This document shows, one piece after another, positions 56,320 to 64,000 of a stretch of DNA of 64,000 nucleotides. The notes under the pieces were generated by a model. That model was given only the letters and a program-made list of their open reading frames with translations, ran no database searches and was not told the DNA's origin. The position numbers and the translations under genes were made by a program. Numbering within the stretch: position 1 is the stretch's first letter; each line of letters opens with the position of its first letter. Source of the stretch: Siphonodentalium dalli (lineage: Eukaryota; Mollusca; Scaphopoda; Gadilida; Siphonodentaliidae); NCBI GenBank assembly GCA_032622095.1, contig CP136065.1, positions 52,635,949-52,699,948 on the forward strand, written 5' to 3'.

Positions 56320-58390
56320 GAAATTGAAAACAGCTGCTAATGTTTACCTCTAAAACCTCTAAAACTGTGGGCCAAATCTTAACACTGTGACCTAATTCGA
56401 GTTGATTGCTCCCTGCTTGAGTGGACCACAAAAGCATATCACCATTTGTTTTCATTTGGCTGGAATATTTGTGACTGCTCTTCATTATAACATATGGGAG
56501 TATGATGCTATATTAGCAATTAAAAATCTATCTCAACGTAGTGACACAAACTAAGCTTCCTTTCATAGAGTCAAGACAATAAGCTATTTGATGACTGGAT
56601 TGTGGAGTGAAATTATTAATTATTCTAGCAGTTCTTGGTATCGAAAGGGACCAAAAAAAAAAAAAATTCTTCAGCCACTCAAACGTATTAAAATCCATCG
56701 TTTTTGTTGTCTTAATAATAGCTCAGATTCTATATTTTTTACAATGAAGATGATCACATTTTTCAGATATGACGAATTATGAGAAATTTAGATTTATTAT
56801 GAAGAATGAACACAAAGCAACCATTAATGTTATATGTGACATGATCGGGTCTTTCTTCGCCACTCGGGATTCCAATAAAAGCTAGTCAATTGATAATTTA
56901 TAACTGATGAATTCAATTTTACGATGAAAAGAGAAAAAAGAAATTCGCTAGGAAACTACATTGTACGTGTATATGCATAATATATATAGTTACTTTTTGT
57001 CAAATTATATGTATTTTATTCATGTTTGCAACTGCCCATCTTATCTTATGTGAAATTCAAAATGTTTGCCAGATAGATCCCGATAAATTCTCTGTTGAAA
57101 ATCTATTGCCACTTTTTGCTGGATTTATGCAAAACGTGAGTCTCCCTTTACTGTAGGGTTGCGTTCACAGATAAATCACATATCTACACACATATACCAT
57201 TGGCCACGATTAGTATGAACACACAGTTCTGATATATGAATCTGGATACCGTTCCTTTGAATGATTCGTAACTACAAATTATCGTTTCCAACTCGCCTTA
57301 TAGAATATACGTAACGTGACGTACACATTATAAGCTTTGCAAATAGCGGTTCCTTTGCGTGCCCTGTCTTTATATGACAAAGGGCTACAATCCCACATCA
57401 ATATAATTACATGGGGCCGGTTCGTCCCTGGGAAGACGGATGCTTGGCATGCGTCTATTAAATATTTATCCGCTCTAGAAGTCTTGGAGAAGTCTGCTGT
57501 ATGATTGTACACCGTTTTGCTATACTGCTTCGGGTGGTATGGCGATGGCCGCACGTTAAGCGTATAATTCAGCCTATATATAACCCTCACCTCGCAGTGA
57601 TCTTTCCCTGTTGACTATGAGTGATCCTGAATCTATTTAACCCTTTGGTTACTGATTATATGTATCTTTATTTCCTCCAGCTAGGAGAGTATGGTTTACA
57701 AAATCCATGTTACAATCAAATTATAACATAATACCGAATGACATACTGAATACTCACTGATCGGTGGTTACTTTAGTTTATACAATATTTTATTTGAACT
57801 GAACAGAACAAACACAAATAAATATAATCATGAAAGCATTGCTTTAAAGGCACGTGAGGCCCCTAGTTGTCGAAAATATTCATATTTGTTCCAATCACCG
57901 TAAACAGAAAAACATTAAAATGCATACAGTTTCGTTCATATATACCAGACTATCGCGTAAACAGCATTTTATCATAAAGACCTACTATATTTTACCCAAG
58001 CAAGAGCCTGATTGTGTTACAGAAAACAGCACAATGGTACTGGCCAATCACACAAAAATGGCATAAGAACGCTCTTTATGTTTACCATCATAATATAAAC
58101 AAACACCAGAAAAGTACCTGTTTATGCTTTTGTTTACATAAACATGGTCAAACAAATGACAATAACATACTGTTTATGCGATATTTCTTATTTGTATACG
58201 GACAAAGTCTGTCTACATTTTGATGTTCTTTCTGTTTGTGGCGGTTTTTGACGGGTGGAAATATTTTTACAGGACACCCACCGCCAAGGCCTCGATGATC
58301 CCGTACCTTTAAGGCTCAGATGAGTGTCTGACAAGAAGCCATTGAGGCTTTTGTTAAGTCCATTTCTCGGAAAATACATGTATGTAAGTA
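56320..58390. other. Non-coding stretch
   Basis: No supported gene or repeat with clear ends; the 103-codon minus frame at 57279-57590 has no motif. Confidence 0.35.
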
Positions 58391-58495
58391 CTTTATGTGA
58401 GTGTATACTTATGGGTGTGCATACATGTTCGTATATATGTATGTAAGTACGTTACGTGTGTGTATACTTATGGGTGTACATGCATTTGTGCAGGT
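58382..58495. repeat. 62-bp direct repeat x 2
   Basis: ATGTATGTAAGTACTTTATG and GTGTATACTTATGGGTGTGC recur 62 bp later as ATGTATGTAAGTACGTTACG and GTGTATACTTATGGGTGTAC. Confidence 0.85.
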
Positions 58496-58568
58496 GGGGT
58501 GGGTGTGTGTATGCGAAAGCATAGCGCAATGTCTAATTTATTTCTTAATAAAATTGACGTGTAGGCTT

Positions 58569-58852
58569 AGAACCCTTAGAACAAACTTTGTGCTTCACTT
58601 TGTGTCAAGACTGAACAGCACATAATTGTACAGCACAACGTTTTAAAGTTGCTGCCAGATTTTTAATATGGTTGCTGTTTACGAGGTTTGTGTCTCAAAT
58701 AGAACACATCTCATCTACTAACTATAATATACTCACTCTTATTCAATAATGAGAAAATTCCACGGACACATATGTCATTTCTACACAGTTTTGTTTAAGA
58801 TCAAAATTAAAACAAATTGTGTAGAATTTATACACATTTGTTCTAGGATTGT
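58569..58852. mobile_element. Single arm of the 523-bp foldback family
   Basis: GCTGCCAGATTTTTAATATG, TTTACGAGGTTTGTGTCTCA, TAGAACACATCTCATCTACT and ACACATTTGTTCTAGGATTG follow the right arm of 21168-21690. The left arm is almost absent, leaving only AACCCTTAGAACAAAC. Confidence 0.75.
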
Positions 58853-58929
58853 ATTTTGAACCATTATTTGTTTAAACATGTAAATACAAGTCACTTTAAC
58901 AAAAGGTATTTGATCTACCTAGATACCAG

Positions 58930-59250
58930 CGAGGTTATGGTTCTGTTTTAGTCTAATGTTGTTTGTTGAATTTAGTTTGAACACAATTTTAAATCCAACC
59001 CAAATCAAACACAGAACATAAACACAATATATATACAGATACATAGCGCTTATATGATTGGAGGGCAAGCTAGTAATAGCTTCTTTAATGTCCTCTCCTA
59101 TGGGAAGAAATATTACATCGGGTGCAAGAAATGTCACCTGAGGTAAAGCAGACGGGATAATGTTCTGTTTGATTGTGAATAAATAATAGATATGGGATCG
59201 AGATACGGGTATACTATGGTAATACGAGAGTGAGTTAAAGGGAGAGAAGA
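58930..59250 (-). mobile_element. LINE 3' UTR segment, minus strand
   Basis: On the minus strand: CTCGTATTACCATAGTATAC, TATCCCGTCTGCTTTACCTC and AGGTGACATTTCTTGCACCC correspond to the 53770-53900 segment. No coding part is retained. Confidence 0.55.
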
Positions 59251-59384
59251 TCAGAGAGACATATAGAGGTTCTACATGGTTTGTTTATCAGGATAATCGA
59301 ACCTGGGTGCATATACCAGTGTTGGGAATCTTGGTGACTTTATAAACAAAACCATCGGATATCGACCACTTCAGCATGACTAAT

Positions 59385-59638
59385 CAAGCCTTGAAATAGT
59401 GTGTCTGTCATTTGCAGAATGAGGTTCTCAGAGGGTGAATTTAGTGATGCTACCACGCATAGCGGGCTAGCATCACCAAATTCACCCTCTGGGAACCTCA
59501 TTCTGCTGAGGTGTAAGCATAATGAGGTCCCCAGAGGGTGAATTTGGTGATGTTAGCCCGCTATGCGGGGTAGCATCACTAAATTCACCCTCTTGGGACC
59601 TCATTCTGCAAATGACAGACACACTATTTCAAGGCTTG
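59385..59638. mobile_element. Foldback MITE with 8-bp TSD (copy 3, short form)
   Basis: CAAGCCTTGAAATAGTGTGT...ACACACTATTTCAAGGCTTG, flanked by TGACTAAT at 59377-59384 and 59639-59646. The two inner GCAGAATGAGGT...ACCTCATTCTGC palindromes are nearly adjacent, with only about 14 bp between them. The arms match almost perfectly, so this may be the youngest copy. Confidence 0.9.
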
Positions 59639-59924
59639 TGACTAATAGTCAGTAACAGCCTCGAATACCTTGACTTGTAATGTGTCTTACTGTGATACTG
59701 CTGTATAGAGATGCAATTGCACGACGGAAAAGGTCACATCATTTTGTGGAGCCAAACTAACACGACGTTTGATATCGTAGTTCACACAGCGGGCAAAAAT
59801 TGCATGCCAAATTTCATGATTTTTTCATATGCTTTGCACTTTCCATTAATGCATTTTGGAATGCCACAATATCATCGCTTATTAGGAATTGAACCAACTT
59901 CGCTTGATGGGCTATATATAGAGA

Positions 59925-60075
59925 GTAATCAATTAGTTTCGATGATTATAATAATTCACGAGGGGAGTCGGGCCTGTAAAACCCGAGTGAGCGGAGCGAA
60001 CGATTGTTTTACCAACACGACCGGCTCCCCGAGTGAATTATGTCACGTAATCATCGAGACAAATTTGATTATTAT
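59925..60075. mobile_element. Palindromic repeat (GATGATTA...TAATCATC)
   Basis: AGTTTCGATGATTATAATAA, TTCACGAGGGGAGTCGGGCC pair with CCGGCTCCCCGAGTGAATTA and GTAATCATCGAGACAAATTT. The inside has CCCGAGTGAGCGGAGCGAAC. It interrupts the only long frame of this area. Confidence 0.7.
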
Positions 60076-60104
60076 GTTTATTACACACTTTTCACGACTC
60101 AAAA

Positions 60105-60245
60105 GCGCTAACTATAACAAGAAAACCATAGTCAGAAATGGTAACGCCACCAAGATCATATTATTAACCATAAATATAAATTATAATATAATTATAATAT
60201 AAAATATTATTCATTAGTTAGCGCTAATATAGGCGCTAACTAATG
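60105..60245 (+). repeat. Repeat shared with 37080-37260 and 33120-33170
   Basis: ACCATAGTCAGAAATGGTAA and CGCCACCAAGATCATATTAT match the reverse of 37150-37210. It ends in a small palindrome TTAGTTAGCGC...GCGCTAACTAA (60212-60243). Confidence 0.65.
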
Positions 60246-60835
60246 ACTTGTTAAATAACATCTAATAAATATTCATCTTATTCACAACTTTAAGGAGTCC
60301 TTCTGGCACACGAGAATATTTATCGCCGTTTGATTTGCACCAAGTGAACTCGGCGCATATATAATTGATAGAACAGACCTCTATTATGATGATCGTGTCG
60401 TTATTTGTTTAAGATACGTATCAATTGACATATACGCACCCGTTCCCTCATTAAAATCTATATATATCGCCCATGTTTCGGGACATCCGCGAATTCGGGG
60501 ACTTCCGCAAAGTGACCTCCACAAATCGGGACCTACTGCAAATCGTCGCACCCAATGCAATTTGTAAACAAATACGATTGACATGCGTTTTAACGAGGTG
60601 AGCTTTAATTAAACGAAAGAAGCATTCTACATAAACTATTTGTCATGGACTCAGCCAGTGTGCCATATATATGTGTCAACGAAGGTCGCTTTGCGTGGTA
60701 AAAGTGAAAAGTGAAAGTGGAAAATCCTATTGAAAATGAAAGTAGCTTACAATTTTGGGAATTTCCGCGGCAGATTGCAGTGAATCTATACTATTGGAAG
60801 TGAATGTACAATTCCTGGAATTCTATCAGATATCG

Positions 60836-60912
60836 CGACTCTGCTGGTTTTCGTGATCATAGGTTATATAGGGCCTATATGACCACGAAAACGAGTCGAG
60901 TCGCGATACATC
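60836..60912. repeat. Short palindrome
   Basis: GATATCGCGACTCTGCTGGT, TTTCGTGATCATAG pair with CTATATGACCACGAAAACGA and GTCGAGTCGCGATACATC. Confidence 0.65.
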
Positions 60913-61059
60913 CATCGGTACACATTGTGTATACGATACAATTTTGACTTGATGACCAGAAAATAAAAGATGGCGGTTAATCCAAGTCTCCAACAGAACA
61001 GACATGCGCGCTCCAATTAAAATTACCCATAATTCACTTCACTACACCAGGGGTTCCCA

Positions 61060-61258
61060 ATGGGTTATACATTATTTTCAGGCTATCAGATTATTTATAT
61101 TTTCAAGAACATATTATTACACCGGTGACTTTAAGTTTACAATTTCAGCCTGTCCTGAATCTATCGGTTTGTTTGAGTTATATTTTCAAGAACATATTAT
61201 TTACGGTGGCGTTAACTTTACAATTTCAGCATTTACGTGATTCTATCGGTACGATTGA
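61060..61258. repeat. About 85-bp tandem repeat x 2
   Basis: ATATTTTCAAGAACATATTA and TTTACAATTTCAGC, CTATCGGT recur in both units in the same order. Confidence 0.85.
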
Positions 61259-61319
61259 GCAAGGTACAAAAACCTATTCTCCCACAATGTATTCGCTCAC
61301 TGCTCCATAGATTATCAAA

Positions 61320-63230
61320 AACTGAAAAACAGCTTACACCACCTTGTGGCGTAATGATAATATGTGACAAAATATTCCCCAAACAGCTGATCGCGTGCGG
61401 ATGTAATCCACAGGTGTGACATTATCACTCTTTCTTCACCAAAAAATCCATATAAACCACGGCTAAGTGTGTAATAAAAGCCTATAATCACCATGCACAG
61501 TTCAGATTACGCCACAAGGGAACATTGCATGCATCAGCACAGCAGTTTAAGGTATAGCGCAGAGATGGCTAACTTCAGAATTGATGGCATTGGCAAATGT
61601 TTCAGAAACTTAATCTTCCAGGATGAAGCAACACCCTCAACTTTATTGATTCCGTGAAAACATAGAGCGCATCTATAGCGCACGTATTGATTTATGTTTC
61701 AGGAACTAATAGGTAGTACAATACAGAAATTTTGGACACAAAACAAAAAATCTAAAATAAAACAACACTTCCTGGTTATCAAATGAAAATCCATGTTCTC
61801 TACCCACGTAAGTGTATTTGAGCTAATAAACAAGTGAGCGTATACTATACGGATCGTAATATTAAATTTCTGTTTTTGGGACTTTAATAATGATTCAACT
61901 GCAGTTAGATTTAATTTATTTTAGTAATGTTTATTTTCTGTTAAAAAAACATGTCATCTAATATTTAGGTACGCTAAATGTTTTCCTCAAAGAGTTGAAT
62001 TATATATACCAATATGAGAAGTATACCGCGGGATGCCAATCGAAATTCAAGAAGAAATTTCGAAAACTAGTTCCTTTTATAAAAGGCTATACAGGTATAA
62101 CATGTACGCACAAGTCAACACCAATAAACTTGAGTGTCCTGGAAATTATCTCTTCACCAGTTCGTACCACAATGCCGTCTATATATGATTAGATGTCGTA
62201 CCGATATGCCGTACACAGGAACTAAGTTCAAGAATTGTAAATCTGAATTGTTAGATAAAAATGAACATATATTCGAATTATCCTTATTTACATGTAAGTC
62301 ACTGGGAGTGAATATGCTGTACGAAAGACGTGTAAATGAAATGAGCAAGATGTGAGCGAATTGGAAGAATGTCACTTGATCTCTAATAATATGTACCTCT
62401 GTTTGCACTTACATTCCTTCATTGAAGTCTGTTCATTCCAATAAAAAAAAAAAATATTAAGTACATGTATGTATTATCTCCCTGTTTATCCTTCAGCGCC
62501 ACCGCCCAGTACTGATGTTTCAAATTTAGGATCGCTGAATTATCCCAAACAAGAAAACAAACTCGGGGCCTCCAGCTTAAGAACATGGCTTCCACGAGTG
62601 GCGATATTGTGTCTTTCCTACGTGCCGTCATTATCTTGTCTATCGCGAGCCGGAAGAGACCCTCGGGACTGAGTAGAAGCTGGAGTTTGTTGACAGTAAT
62701 TATGGATAAATAACGGCACGGCGACGCGCGCATTTCCTATAAACCATTTTTTTTGCCACTGGCGAATCTCGCTGAATAAAAATGCCGAGTTAACCCTAGA
62801 ACACACGATTATTTCACAATTTAAAATCTGAAATGAGAATGGAATTGTTACTCGGGTGAACAAAATTGCTTTGCCATTTTTGTCGTGGTTACCGTTTCAT
62901 CCCTTCTGGAGTTGTTTCATCTTGACCTGATCGTAAATGCACCGGACAATCATCTTGTAACGCGGTCGTGGCGGTGGTCAGGACCCGAAGTACAAGTTAA
63001 TATTCTCCGATATATTGCCGTCAGTCACGGAACGGCGGTAAATGACGATCGCTGGGAATAATAGATCGGTAACGAACATTCAAAGGGCATTTACTGGATA
63101 TATACATATTTGTCATTAAGAGATCTTCTTATTGCCCTGGCTCAAGCAAATACGCGAGATAACCTTAAATTAACAAAAGGTCTTGAACTGGCGATGCGAA
63201 TATCCCCTAATTTGTTGGTGAACGACCAAG
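61320..63230. other. Non-coding stretch
   Basis: No supported gene. TTAACCCTAGAACACACGAT at 62792 resembles a TTAA-type transposon end, but I found no partner. Confidence 0.35.
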
Positions 63231-63239
63231 AAACATCGT

Positions 63240-63695
63240 ACTCTATATATATCTATCATACATTTTGGAACTTCTGGGTGTATGTGTGTTATAGACTCGA
63301 AAACTACTCTACCGATCCGACTCGGATTTGTTTTGTAGGCCTACTTTGATACGGGGAACAACATGGTCGAATTTCATATGCGACCGTGTCATTGATATTG
63401 ACCTTGACCTCGCTCATATACGCTCATATAGGCATGTTTCTGGACCTCGACCGATCGGATGATTAAATTCCGATCCGACTCAAATTTGGTATGTAGACCT
63501 ACTTTGATCCCAGGAATCATATGGGCGGTCCAATTTCACGTGCGACCGTGTCCTTGACCTTGACCTCGCTCATATACGTTCATATAGGCATGTTTCTGAA
63601 CCGATCAAACAATAGTTTTTTTCTTTCTCTTAATACTTTTCAACGTTGTTCGTTCAGTATTAATAGCCCGGACGAAGTCGGGCACATCAGCTAGT
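63240..63695 (-). mobile_element. Interspersed repeat, minus copy with internal duplication
   Basis: On the minus strand it opens CTAGCTGATGTGCCCGACTT, CGTCCGGGC, then has GAGCGAGGTCAAGGTCAAGG and CACGGTCGCACGTGAAATTG twice (63535-63595 and 63381-63440, about 155 bp apart). It ends in TTTTCGAGTCTATAACACAC. This is the left half of the repeat at 4503-5115. Confidence 0.7.
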
Positions 63696-63699
63696 ATAT

Positions 63700-64000
63700 A
63701 TTATATTTGCACAAAGCCAGATCTATGGTTTTTGGATGTCACTTGTTGCGGTCGACCCTAGTAAAAACAAAACTCGATAAAGCCACCTAAACAGGAAAAG
63801 TGGTTCCAACCGAACCGAAGTGAAAGTTTGCCATAGATTTGCAAAGAAATGAAAATAAAAATATAACTCGACCGATAATTGCCGTGTTAAAATCCGAAGA
63901 CACTAGAGATAAAAAAAAAATTCAAATTAAAAATGGCAATCTAAAAGGGACACGGTTCAATATGGACAAATGTGTTGAAATAATTTACAAGAAGAGGCAT
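63700..64000. other. Non-coding end of window
   Basis: No supported feature. Confidence 0.4.

Noticed and set aside
59711-60202. 163-codon plus-strand frame
   Set aside because: It runs through two repeat units (the palindrome at 59925-60075 and the repeat at 60105-60245), so it is a fortuitous frame.

Overview
The window reads as nuclear DNA of an animal, most likely an invertebrate. It is AT-rich, has almost no long open frames, and is packed with interspersed repeats, foldback elements, minisatellites and simple repeats. There are no bacterial-style operons or ribosome binding sites. It also holds relics of non-LTR retrotransposons, tRNA-derived SINE-like heads with internal promoter boxes, a decayed C2H2 zinc-finger stretch and one exon-like frame with a consensus splice donor. 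I cannot name the species from sequence alone.

The only gene I would call with fair confidence is a single-exon minus-strand frame at 10495-11727 (410 aa). It starts Met-Gly-Cys, has a TATAAATA upstream and an AATAAA downstream, and no function I recognise. A 220-nt exon candidate on the same strand (10082-10301) lies just beyond it.

1.4-8.8 kb is a direct tandem duplication of about 2.65 kb. The first copy carries a 2.04-kb insertion (2464-4500) with an 8-bp target duplication; the second copy is the empty site. The insertion encodes two related, damaged, lysine/proline-rich frames in tandem on the minus strand. 9.4-14.9 kb has a foldback element, the gene, a LINE reverse-transcriptase relic split by a TAA-flanked element, and a zinc-finger relic. 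16.9-17.9 kb is a homogeneous 50-bp minisatellite. 19-27 kb is a dense set of palindromic or TIR elements. 26.9-29.8 kb is a nested site: a SINE-like repeat interrupted by two TTAA-flanked hairpin elements, one of which carries a further 1.65-kb element. 33-36 kb has a higher-order satellite flanked by inverted repeats, then a nested palindrome. 38-45 kb has a TA-flanked palindrome, a TTAA element, and a 110-bp tandem repeat hit by a TTAA hairpin element. 50-60 kb has simple repeats, two LINE 3' ends with CT tracts, and more foldbacks. 60-64 kb ends in an inverted copy of the repeat seen at 4.5 kb.

The main biological content is therefore mobile-element history. Several insertions can be read with their target duplications and, in three cases, with paralogous empty sites inside the same window. 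I see no complete transposase or reverse transcriptase, so these elements were presumably mobilised by enzymes encoded elsewhere.
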